Positions 54,030 to 64,000 of a stretch of DNA of 64,000 nucleotides are shown one piece after another. The position numbers were made by a program, and so were the translations under genes. How positions within the stretch are numbered: position 1 is the stretch's first letter; every line of letters starts with the position of its first letter. The notes beneath the pieces are model-generated. The model ran no database searches. It saw only the letters and a list, made by a program, of their open reading frames with translations, and was not told where the DNA came from. The DNA is from Marisa cornuarietis (lineage: Eukaryota > Mollusca > Gastropoda > Architaenioglossa > Ampullariidae). The stretch is from assembly GCA_004794655.1 (NCBI GenBank), contig SMMW01000511.1, positions 983,001 through 1,047,000 on the forward strand. Reading direction: 5' to 3'.

Positions 54030-55870
54030 GTTTTGTAACATATGGTGCTGCTTTGGGGCTTGTGTTGTCATTTCCATAGATGTAAGAAGTGGGTGCAAAA
54101 ATGCCGGTCAAGCGATCTATTGGGCCAGCCGGCATCGTATTTAAATACGAACTCTGCTCTCTGCTCTGCCAATTTTGAGACAAGCAAGTTCATGAAACCC
54201 TTGAACAAACACTGCCGTCTGATCTGGTGAGCAGTTCCCACCATCTTTGATTTACCGAATCCACCATCACCGCTAACTGTTAGGCAAAAACTACCACTTC
54301 AAAATAATATTTCAGCAAAAGGAAGCGGAAGAAAAGAAAAACGAATGAAACGTGCTGAACGAGGTAAATGTTACAAATAATAAAACTACCGGTAGCTAAG
54401 CTAACAACGTTCGTTAATTATATTTAACGTCTGAATTCATTCCACGAAAAAATAAAGTTGCACAGTGGACACTTTATTTTAAATCGCATTTTATAAATTT
54501 ATTATTATTATTAGCAGGTTCCTCTTCTTTGGAGACACAGTCGACACCTACTGATGTTGTCAGCAACATGTCATTGTGTTATCCTGAGTCATCCACTTCA
54601 GCTGCGGAACAAATAAAAATCCTCCGCCCGCAAAATTTACAATTGTTGCTACACAAGTAAGGTTGTCTGGAAGGAAGAACAAGGATAATCAATGGAATAC
54701 CAACGAGAAATCCTTGGGACTTGCACTTCTGCATACAAAGGCATACAGAATGCTGAGAAAACTGTCATCATTAACTTCTTCAAGAAGAACAGTGCAACAT
54801 GTTAAAGTTTACTTAGGGTTTAATAATAATAATATTTTGCAAGATCTGCAACAAAAAGTGTCTGCTATGCGGCCAGGAGGCGAGATCTGTGCTGTCGTTT
54901 TTCATGACATGACAGTTAAAGAAGAACTATCATACAAAATCGAAGAAGACAATGTTGAGGGGATGGAGGATATTGGCAGTCAGAGATCGAGCGATGCTGA
55001 AAATCATGGCACAGTGTTTATTGTTCGTGGACTCCTAGAGCCCTATAAACAAGCAGTCAGATACTTTTTATCTAGCGGCCCGATAAGCGGCAACTTGCTT
55101 AAGTCAGTATTGACACAGCCTGGGAAAAGTTTCAGAAGTAGGGCTGAAAGTTAAGCTCATCATATGTGACCAAGGTCCAAACAATCTCAGGGCAATAGAA
55201 GGATTACAGAACTTCCTTCACAATCGAAAAGTCAGTCATTAACGTGCCACCTCATTTGCTTAAAAGCACAAGAAATAACTTTAAAAAGATCAGTTTGACG
55301 CGGAACAATAAAACATATTTCGTGGACATATATGGAAGATTTTTTCAGGATGAATAGCAAAATCTTTACCAGAATGGCTCCACGCCTCACAGAAAAGCAC
55401 CTAAAGTTACCAGGTTTTTTAACCTTTAGGATAAAGTTTGTCTTATCAGATTCTGTCGCACAGTGTTGCAGCTGGAATATCAACGATGGTTACTTTGGGA
55501 GTGTTATCAGAAGAGGCCTCTGAGACTGCTTTCTTTGTTGAACCCATTGATCAACTGTTTAATGCGTTTAACAGTGTTGGTAAGTTTAGCAGCCAAACAA
55601 TGCCTGATGCGGGTCACAGAGTTCTTGCACGAAACTTTGTCATGGCTGTCAACACTTAAAAATTACTAGACAAAACCTGGTTGATCTCTGGGACGATCTT
55701 CGCAAAACAAATGAGGTTAAATTCTTCCACACCAGCAGACTAAACCCAGACTGCGTAGAAAATCTCTTTTCTGTAACACGAGGAGAAGGACATGGAGATA
55801 ATCCAAGTCCCCGGTGGTTTCGGTTCTTTCTGTGCCAGGTGATGGTGGTTGGTCTCATCATCCAGTGATG
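54030..55870 (+). mobile_element. P-element/THAP9-type transposase relic
   Basis: The left end keeps the second half of a THAP zinc finger: ALCSANFETSKF and, after a stop, AVPTIFDLPN (the AVPT box). The transposase follows at 54663-55154: KNKDNQWNTNEKSLGLAL, ICAVVFHDMTVKEELSY (first catalytic Asp region) and GTVFIVRGLLEPYKQ. Later pieces in other frames read KLIICDQGPNNLRAIEGLQ, VPPHLLKSTRNN, VLSEEASETAFF and, at the end, NPDCVENLFSVTRGEG. Stops and frameshifts throughout; no terminal repeats identified. The relic is 5' of the FTP-EGF gene. Confidence 0.88.
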
Positions 55871-56711
55871 GACGTGGCTATTGACAAACAGTGTGATGTG
55901 ACATAGAGCACAACATAATTTTACATTAGACCTGGTCTTTAAAAAACGATGACATTTTATAGACATAACGTTCACTACAGGTGTAAATGATTGGCAGTAG
56001 TATCAAGTGTTTGTTTTTGACGGTTTTAGGAAAAAGGTTCATGGCTAGTAATGTTTTTTCCTACAATATATTTTGCATTATCGTAATCTACAGCAAAATC
56101 GTTCAAGTAAATTAAATGCCTAATCTAAAAGTGATATATTGCCTGTGCCAAATCGAAAACGCCTTCTGATTAAAGTAGCAGTGATGTACTTTTTGTACTG
56201 AATGACTGGAGCGAGAGAAATCAACATCTGTGAAGACACTTGCATGTTATCAGCATCCGAGAATATATCAAATTATTGATATATATATATATATAGCTAA
56301 CAATCTTCAAAAATATGATGGAATTCACTGGCTACAGGAAAATTTTATTACTGTAATCAGTTTTAAAATCCAGAACCTTTTTTGCGTTTCAAAAAGTGTT
56401 AATTCTGTGTACGACAATCAACTGCTGGGTATTCGTATTAACATAATAGTCGAGGGCATTTTAGCAACCAAATATAAAGCACTACAATATTTATCGAAGA
56501 AGCAAAGAATAAAACTGCGGAATAATTACTTAAGATAACAGCGATGATATCCATTTTATACATTTTAAAAGTTTTGATAAGATCATAAAATTATTTAAAA
56601 TAATCGAATTTATTGACACATGCTCTAAATTTATTAAGTAGGACCAGTCACTAGGTATGGCTATTGAAAATTTGCACATGAAATATATATTAAAATGCTC
56701 TTATCTAGTTT
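55871..56711. other. AT-rich intergenic stretch, nothing recognised
   Basis: Contains a (AT)n run at 56278-56295 and open frames without similarity I can name. Confidence 0.4.
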
Positions 56712-57038
56712 TCAGCGATAATTTCGCCAGCAAGATATCAGACATTAGATCATCTTTAGACTCGGCATCGGCACTTGACAGCATCTCCTGTGATGTCCCC
56801 CCGGGATGCTCTATGACCAAGTTTCTACCAGTCTCTGAGGCCGATGTGAAAGCGGTTATTCTGAAAGCTAAACCAGTTGCGAGTTAGATCCAATTCCCAC
56901 AAGCCTTCTTCTCGAGTGTCTCGATATTTTACTTCCTTCCATCACACATATTGTAAATGTCAGCTTGTCGTCAGGTGTCTTCCCATCTTTGTTCAAAAAT
57001 TCGCTGGTGAAGCCACTTCTTAAGAAATCCACGCTTAT
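56712..57038 (+). mobile_element. LINE family D fragment
   Basis: It matches 45350-45660 of the full copy (ttcgccagcaagatatcaga, gtcagcttgtcgtcaggtgt). It is cut at aagaaatccacgctt, where unrelated ATT-rich sequence follows. Confidence 0.88.
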
Positions 57039-57770
57039 TATTATTGTTACTCCAAGTGAAGAACGATTTAAAGGGAAATAGTAGAAGCTAATGTGACTTC
57101 AAGGTCTTGTAAAACAGCAAAATAAAAAAAGAAAAGTAATTTCCCAGATTTCCTTGCGGTTGAAGGCAGTCAGTCACATCGCATCAGCTTGTTGATTTGA
57201 CCTCGCACCATTGTTAGCCAGGTATCCGCAGGTGGTTTAAAGTGTATTTTATTAACACGTCAGTCCCAACTTTATTCTTGAAAGTTTTCAAGATGGTGAG
57301 CATCTACATAAAGAGAAACATTTATAAATCAAATCGCTGTCTTTTGATGGTTCATTATCAGTTAATAAGACCGCATGATATCCGTTTAAAAATAATTATA
57401 AAATTATATTTTCTGCGTTATCTTTCACAAGGGTATTGAAGAATTTTTATAATTAATGTCACGTGTATTATATCCAAGACATTCACCAGTAGAACAGCAA
57501 CAAAAACGACAACAGAAACGATAGTCTATACAAGTTATTTTGATTGCAGAGAGGGAAAAGCTTACTTTATAAAGAAAAGATAGGGAAATGGCATCCTGCA
57601 ACGAAACTATGTGTGTCATTTTAACACAATTTTCATCGTATCTGCTTATTAGGCACTTTCGTAACAAAGAAATAAGGTTTGTCAGTAGATAATCTCACAA
57701 GTAACAAGACAGTATAGGATTTGAAGCCGTAAGCTGTAGGTCATGAAAATTACTTTTAAATAAAGGTTTG
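57039..57770. other. intergenic, nothing recognised
   Basis: AT-rich text with no exon signature. Confidence 0.4.
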
Positions 57771-57898
57771 CTATCCTGCAGCACAGTTGGAGATGCACAG
57801 TTGTGTAAACAGGTTACAGACGTGCTTCTCATCTTTGTCATTTTCAGAACGTCCGCATGTCAAACAGCAGTCTTCTCCATACTTGCCAACAGGACACA
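57771..57898 (-). CDS. EGF-like exon E22 ending in TAG
   Basis: Acceptor ttctag; the frame reads VCPVGKYGEDCCLTCGRS, an unusual spacer ENDKDEKHVC, then CISNCAAG and TAG at 57771-57773. Relatives have CAAGW here, and TGG to TAG is one change. It could be a true last exon or a dead one. Confidence 0.65.
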
Positions 57899-60800
57899 CT
57901 AGAAATACAGAAATAGACTTCTGGAATAATAAAAGATAACAAACCTTTTGTACTTAACGAAATGTAAACAATAATATACAACTAATAATTCTAAGGAAAT
58001 GCTGTAATAAAATCATTAACAGTATTTGGCTTCAGGTGGAAGAGAAGCACATAGTAACAAGTATGTAACAGTCACATGATCCAAGGTTTTATACTTTCCA
58101 AACAAAACAAGACACATTGGCTTAATTTTTGTTTATGAAAATGAAATCCTACATGCCAGATCATAAGAAATTAATGACTTATATTAATAAGTAATCTAAT
58201 ATCGACGACCCAACACATCTGACAAAGATTTTGAAAATGCATGTGTCCTATACAAAAATCCAGAAGCAGAGGTAACTTGTTTTATGCCAGATCCCTTCTT
58301 CATACAAAACTTAGCCTTTGCCATGATTTGTCTTCTGACCCTAACAGCGTGTATGTGGTTCCCGTTTATGTGAATGTGTGAGGGTATAGAGCCTCCTCAT
58401 CAGTTTAAAAACAATTGGACGGATGAACTATTTTGTGAAGGTGTTTTGACTACAATACACCAGATACTGCTTACGATCGTCGACACCTGTGGTATCCAAA
58501 AGAAGTAAACAGATGTTATTTTCTTCTATTAATTCAGTAATGCTAAGAAAAACTATTCTAACATTCTCAAATAACACCCCCCCCCCCGTGTGTCCATGGG
58601 TGTCACACCTGTGCTTCTAAGCTTTGTGAACTTTTTTGAATTATAGCCAATTAATCTTGTTCTGTGAATGTACTTTCTCTTTACGATGACATTCTGATTC
58701 ACTGGATATGCAGAGCTTTACGCGAATCAGTTAACAAAAGGTGAGCACATTGAAAGAGATAATAAACTTACTAACCTACCTCATTTTGATTACACAACAT
58801 ACATGCTCTTAAATCTCGAGGTATATCGCTATATCTTAATTGTTGAATAACACATTGATGGCAGCTTAACCTAAATTTTATTAATTGACCTCTAAGGGCA
58901 GAGGATAAGTAGTTCTGTAACCCGAAATCTTCTGTAAACATACGGTGAATAGCGTAGATATTATAAAGGCTTGTGTAAACACTTAAGTGGACACAGGCAA
59001 CTGCCGTTTTTTTGTACCACAACCACAGCCAAGGAAAACATGTTTCCACTTCCTTGGGGGTAATCTTGGGAAATATAAAGGCTAAGGGAGTAAACCCCTA
59101 CAGAAAATCATGATACGAACACATCAGCGATCGAAGACTTTTCACGGCAAAAGTACCGGCCAGGGCCCAATATTCGTAACCAGGCTGACCAGCGGCTGTT
59201 ATTCACTTGGAGAGGAGAGGGGCTTTCAAGTGTGTATGTCTAGAGTATGGACCACGGACATACACTGGGAAAGAGATATAATGCCGGGTCGGTCTCGGCC
59301 TGGATCAACAACGACCGCGATCCCTGTCATCAGTCTTCTCTCTATCTCCCAAAGCATATATCAAGCTGATAGAGGGAACTTTCATTGACACGTGAAGCGT
59401 CCGCAAGTTACATCAGTGCGCTAAGACCCTAGTAGCACAGAATACCGAAAACACAGATATGGGTCTCGTAGAAAGTACGTGGGACCCATGTATTTTTGGC
59501 ATTCTTTGCTGGTAGCGAAGCCCACGAGACAGAACGGTACCAGTGGCACATTGAGGGACTGGAGGATGTCAGACGGACAGGATTAGGAGAAACAGTAACG
59601 GACGAATACCACAAATTGTGGTACAGTGGAGAGGGCGCCGGACGCAATGATGGCGTGGGTTTCCTCGTTCACAGTAAGGTGGTAGGAGCCGCCATTAGTT
59701 GAACACCAGTAACAAGCAGGCTGGTTTCCATACGTGTCTCCGCTAAACCTCACCATCTCTTCATTGTCCAAGTATACGCTCTGACCTCCATACATGGCGC
59801 TGAGCTGTCAAGCAGGGAGGGAAAGAAACGACAAAGGGCCTCAATGTTCTACGAACGAAAAGAATTGCCCAGGCACAAGTCATACCCCTCCAAAAGAAGA
59901 AAACAGCACACAGTGCCAGAACTACAGAACTATAAGCCTTATAAGCAAAGTCATGCTGAAAGTCATACAGATTCGCATTAGCACCACCGCGGAGGAACTG
60001 CTAGCAGAAAAACAGGCTGGCTTCAGACCACGAAGAAACACAGTTGAAAAAAATATTTATCTGCCGCATCTTTTCAGCAAAACATCTTCAGCATCAGCGG
60101 GACCTCTATCTCAACTACATCGACTTTAAGAAGGCATTCGACAAAGTCTGGCATGAGAGAATGATAAAACTCAACTTCGAAGAAGGCCTCGTTAAAGTCA
60201 TAAAAGCTATTTATATAACAGTTGAATGAGTGCAATACTGCTAGATAACCAAATAAGAGCTTACTTTCGCATCACAGTAGGCGTACGTCAAGGATGTCAC
60301 CTATCATCGACGCTGTTCAATATTTTCTTGAAGAACATCATGCATGAAACCTTTCACTATCATCATCACACATTCATTTCCCTTGACGGAAGGCCGCCCT
60401 GAAGTCTTCGCTTTGCAGATGACACAGATTTGTTACTAGGCACTAAGTAACAAAGAACTGCAGGACCTTACCAACAGACTGACAGACGTAACACATATTA
60501 AATGGAGAACATCACTGAAAATAGCAAGGTTATGATCAATGGAAACGGGAAAACAGAGGTCTAAGAGCTAAGCATATTTTAATTACTTGTGAGCCACCCT
60601 CTCCAAAAACGCAGCTCCACGTCAGATATCCTCATCAGGATCGCATTAGAAAAATCGGTGATGGTTGAGCTGGATTGGATCTGGCATAGCCACATTGGAA
60701 CCATCTGGCTTACTACAAAGTACCATCTGTACTAATCTCTTGTAGTACCGATTGGGCTCTATGGATGTGACACGTGGACTCGCCGAAACCAGAAGGAGAA

Positions 60801-63559
60801 TCCCGGCGATCGATAATATTTAAAATAAATTCAAAGCGAACAGGGTTTAATAAACACAAATAGCAATTCTATACAGATGCGCACACACACGCACATACAA
60901 GTTTATTTATTAACGTGTCACAGTGCATTATTTTGAGAATATGTATGAAAGTGGAAAATCGTAGTGTCAAATTAGAATTGCGTTTTGTCACTAACACTGA
61001 CAATCTAAAGTTCGACTGGCATCATAAAACATTTAAGTGTATATTTTTTGTCAACATATTTTGAACAAATAAATACAAAATGATGCTTAGTTTATCATTC
61101 GAGAAAACAGACATAATAGTACTAAATTCGTCATAAATACAATTTGCAAGAATACCACTTACATACTTGTAATGGCACCAAGCAGTTTTCATTTTAATCC
61201 ATTTTTATGTCATACGTTTTAAAGAATTCTTTGTTGTAGCAGAAGCAAAGGCCTTATGGAGGTCCATCTAATTTCTACATCTAATTTCTTATGGCTAACC
61301 AGTTGCTTGTAAATCACTGACAAGAAGGTAAAGATGTGATCAATTGTAACAACATTTTTTAATCTTTTCTTTTATTCAAGTCATTTTTTTCTAAACTGCA
61401 AGAGATAAAACTTTTCCAATATGTTTTACTTACTTTACATCAAAATAACTAATGCTTTGAGGAGACGGTGAAAGCATCCTTTCACGGAATTTTTCCCAGT
61501 AATAAAAAAGTCCACAAGAAGATCTATCTACCTTGCTGACATTGTTGTCCAGTCCATCCTGCAGCACAGCCACTAGGACAGTTCCCGTCGACAGGGTTAC
61601 AAAGAACATTGTCTTTACAGTGACACGATTTAAGACAGTTTTCTCCAAATTTTCCAAAGGGACAACCTGCAGTAGAGAAATAAATATAGATTACGGACTT
61701 TATTCATTTTCATACAACAAGAATTTTTGTGATTAACGCTGAACAATTAAATATTTTTGATGATCAACATTCTCAGCAAGAACAAGTGGCTCAGATATAA
61801 AGCGTTCAAAGTGCATATCGCTGCAACATAAAAATAAAGCGAGAGAAAAGGAGCAAGAGAGAGAGAGAGAAAAAAAAAAGAGAGGCAAAGAAGCACAATT
61901 CTACTTTTCTAACCAATTCTTTTTCACAAGCGGTTAAATAGTTGGGGAAGTAGTCTTCAATTTATTTAACATGAAACCTAATTAGTGGTAACTACCAACT
62001 TTCCTGAACTTGACAGTGACCAACCCTTCTCTTTTTTCGTCTCTTTCTCAGTCTTTCTTTCTATTAGCGTATTCTTACTTTACATTGTGGCAGATCAGTA
62101 CATGTGATATCATATCATTAAATAATTTCTCTTTTTTAAAAACCGTTTGCATCCTCTGCAGTTCAGCTGCTCATCCACAGATGAAATATTGTTTGTGCGT
62201 GTGATTGGATGTGAAGTTTCATAGGTGTGAATATGAATGGTTTCAGATGTTAGACTCCATGTATTTGTGTCATGCTGTGACACACCACTCTCCTTAATTA
62301 GCATGTGTTCGGATATTTTTCGTAGGTTATCACTTGTCAGTAGGTGCAATCACCCACTGGACTTAATAAAGTTCTTTTATCACAATGCAGGGTAAGAAAA
62401 TTTGTTTAACTATTCCTTCGAATATGTAATATTCGCACATTAAACGAAAGTTTCTTCATGTTAAAGTTACAATAAAATTACATTTCCTTAAACTTATTAG
62501 GGAACATTTTTATAAGAAAAAAGACATTAAAATACATTTTCTAAAGATACAAAAGTTACAACAATGTTTAAATTAAGAGCAAGTAATAGTACTACTATAA
62601 TATTACCCTCATTACACCAAACACCAGTATATCCCGCAGCACATCCCTTTCTGCAATATCCGGTAACCCGATTACAATATTCAAAGTCGCCACATCGACC
62701 ACAAAATTGTCGGCAATTTGGTCCAAAGAAGTCGAAAGGGCAACCTTAAAGATGGAAAAAATACAAATGTATGTCTCTAGCAAGCAAACGTGTTTCAACA
62801 TATACAATGTTAACTGTATAAACTTTATTCTGATTTATACAAAACGGATTTTATTAGATATATATATATATATATATGTGTGTGTTTATAGAAATGTAAC
62901 GTGTATAACAGTAATATAAAACAAATGTATAAAATCTTACTGTGAATAGTTTGAATTTACCTAAAAATTCACTTTTAAGGCTCAAGAATGTAGTCTGAGG
63001 TTCAAATAAATAGAAAACTAAAACTATGTGGATAGACTAACACAACATTAAAGTTCAATTACGTTGGTTACAGTAGCGCCCCATCCAACCTGGCTCACAG
63101 TGGCTCGTACACAATCCGGTAAAACGGTTACATGGTTTGTGGGCAAAACATCGGCCACAAGTCTGCTGGCAGTTTTCTCCAAACTTGTTTCGAGGGCACA
63201 CTAAGGATCAGAAAAAGGAGAAGTCAATACGTGGTGATACATATTAAAACATAAAAGTTATATGGATTGTGTAGAATGGAAACTGATACTCGTCTATGGT
63301 CCTTGTTCTGTTTCACCAGTCCAAGATGTACTTTATCTTTCCTGTCGCTATGCAGCGTCTCTCGCCTCCCCTTTGTCGTGAATTTGTCTCAGAACTAACA
63401 ACATCCACAGGAGGGTCTATGTACCTTGCTGACATTGTTGCCCACTCCATCCTGCAGCACAGCCAGTAGGACAGTACCCGTCGACAGGGTTACAAAGAAC
63501 ATTGTCGTGACAGTGACACGATTCACTGCAGTTTTCTCCAAATTTTCCACAAGAACAAA
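57771..63559 (-). CDS. second multi-EGF gene or remnant, 3' part (E26 to E22), enters from the right edge
   Basis: Minus-strand exons E26 (63425-63559), E25 (63063-63199), E24 (62607-62744), E23 (61532-61666) and E22 (57771-57898) belong to a locus upstream of the FTP-EGF start, so it is a separate transcription unit. E23 and E26 lie in a tandem duplicate of about 1.89 kb. E25 has lost one base and E22 stops at a position that is Trp in its relatives. A degenerate LINE B and a LINE tail lie in the 3.6-kb gap between E23 and E22. The locus may be a decaying paralogue; its 5' end is not in view. Confidence 0.6.
57899..58229. other. non-coding, nothing recognised
   Basis: AT-rich stretch upstream of E22 in transcript direction. 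Confidence 0.4.
58230..58470. repeat. interspersed repeat, partner of 27262-27487
   Basis: Shares atgcatgtgtcct, aatccagaagca and the following 180 bp with moderate divergence. Confidence 0.7.
58771..59049 (-). mobile_element. LINE C-terminal fragment (family E type)
   Basis: The minus strand codes LRGQLIKFRLSCHQCVIQQL, then RYSDIPRDLRACMLCNQNEV, the block before the zinc-knuckle tail of LINE RT proteins. Same architecture as 43560-44060 but a different subfamily. Confidence 0.7.
59500..60850 (+). mobile_element. LINE family B, internally deleted
   Basis: The 5' part of the endonuclease survives: YQWHIEGLEDVRRTGLGE, GVGFLVHSKVVGAAIS and RLVSIRVSAKPHHLFIVQ. The sequence then jumps to the RT (VMLKVIQIRISTTAEELLAE, then [21 protein letters not shown]; a broken LRFADDT-like stretch near 60410). 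The tail has LYGCDTWTRRNQKE. Many frame breaks. It extends further both 5' and 3' than the 12.4-kb copy. Confidence 0.88.
60851..61531. other. AT-rich intron or flank, nothing recognised
   Basis: No exon seen between LINE B and E23. Confidence 0.4.
61532..61666 (-). CDS. EGF-like exon E23
   Basis: 135 bp, phase 1-1. CPFGKFGENCLKSCHC, CNPVDGNC, CAAGWTGQQCQQ. Donor g|gtagat. The CGxC motif is shortened to CHC as in E26. Confidence 0.86.
61532..62112. repeat. tandem duplicate unit, partner of 63425-64000
   Basis: E23 and the 0.45 kb upstream of it match E26 and its flank up to the window end (cattgtggcagatcagtaca, then tgtgatat). Spacing about 1.89 kb. Confidence 0.88.
62607..62744 (-). CDS. 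EGF-like exon E24
   Basis: 138 bp, phase 1-1. CPFDFFGPNCRQFCGRC, CNRVTGYC, CAAGYTGVWCNE. Acceptor tttaag is acceptable; donor g|gtaata. Confidence 0.82.
63063..63199 (-). pseudogene. EGF exon E25 with a 1-bp deletion
   Basis: 137 bp instead of 138. At 63179-63182 the sequence aagttggag lacks one T against the aagtttggag of its relatives, so the frame shifts after CPRNK. Before and after the lesion the code is that of an EGF exon (CQQTCGRC, CNRFTGLC, CEPGWMGRYCNQ). Acceptor cttag and donor c|gtaatt remain. A base-calling error in the assembly is possible. Confidence 0.75.
63425..63559 (-). CDS. EGF-like exon E26
   Basis: 135 bp, phase 1-1. CSCGKFGENCSESCHC, CNPVDGYC, CAAGWSGQQCQQ. Donor g|gtacat. 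Duplicate of E23. Confidence 0.86.
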
Positions 63560-64000
63560 CTGCATTAGTGATATCAATATAGATTAAGTACTTTATTCAC
63601 TGTCATAAAAAGAGAATTTTGTGTGTTAACAACGCTGAATAATTAAATTTTTATGAAGATCAAGATTCTCAGTAAGAACAACTGGCTCAGAGATAAAGAG
63701 TTCTTAGTGGATTTCGCTGCTACATAAAATTAAAGGGAGAAAAAATGAGAAAGAGAGAAGAGAAAAAGAAAGAGAGGCACAGAGGCACTATTCTACTTTT
63801 TTAATAAACTTTTTTCACAAGCGGTTAACTAGTTGGAGCAGTCTCCACATGAAAACAAATTATGGGTAACTACCAAATTAACGTGAAATATATTCTTTCT
63901 TTAACTTAACAATGACAAGCCTTTCTCTTTTTTCTTTTCTTTCTCAGTCTATTAGCATATTTTTACTTTACATTGTGGCAGATCAGTACATGTGATATTT

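Noticed and set aside
54663..55154. 163-codon + strand frame as a host gene
   Set aside because: It is the first transposase block of a broken P-element relic, with stops and frameshifts on both sides.

Overview
The window looks like animal nuclear DNA, most likely a lophotrochozoan and probably a gastropod mollusc. The evidence is many short exons with GT-AG introns, secreted EGF, VWA and fucolectin-type (FTP) modules, and a dense load of decayed LINEs, SINE-like repeats and DNA-transposon relics. The species call is an inference. No tRNA, rRNA or CRISPR array was found. Exon boundaries below were read by eye from splice sites, reading phase and protein similarity.

All recognisable host coding exons are on the minus strand and nearly all are symmetrical phase 1-1 modules. 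(i) 57.8-63.6 kb holds five EGF-like exons of one gene or gene remnant that enters from beyond the right edge. One exon is frameshifted and another stops at a conserved Trp. (ii) 50.6-20.7 kb starts with a signal-peptide exon, then a two-exon FTP lectin-like domain, then 18 intact EGF-like exons. Among them lie at least seven dead or partial EGF exon copies. (iii) 18.7-1.9 kb carries five von Willebrand A domains separated by Thr/Pro-rich linker exons, a 24-bp micro-exon and one classical EGF exon. I see no start, stop or promoter between (ii) and (iii), and E1 joins the first linker in phase, so they could be one mosaic secreted protein of about 2,080 codons. Two adjacent genes remain possible. 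The last VWA exon has an in-frame TAG before its splice donor.

The EGF region grew by tandem segmental duplication: E1/E2; E3-E4/E6-E7; E11/E13/E15; E12/E20; E16-E17/E18-E19; E23/E26. Several duplicates were later split by transposons, so paralogous copies serve as empty sites. A LINE splits the E6-E7 block at 29.2-31.9 kb. A TTAA-flanked piggyBac-like element sits at 37.5-38.5 kb. An L2/CR1-like LINE abuts the acceptor of dead exon E20.

Other mobile DNA: two copies of an APE-type LINE family A (1-1464; 29.2-31.9 kb), three copies of family B (12.4, 19.9, 59.5 kb), L2/CR1-like families C and D, LINE 3' fragments, a P-element/THAP transposase relic (54.0-55.9 kb), and a mariner transposase relic whose catalytic-motif region has expanded into a 42-bp minisatellite (26.1-26.6 kb).
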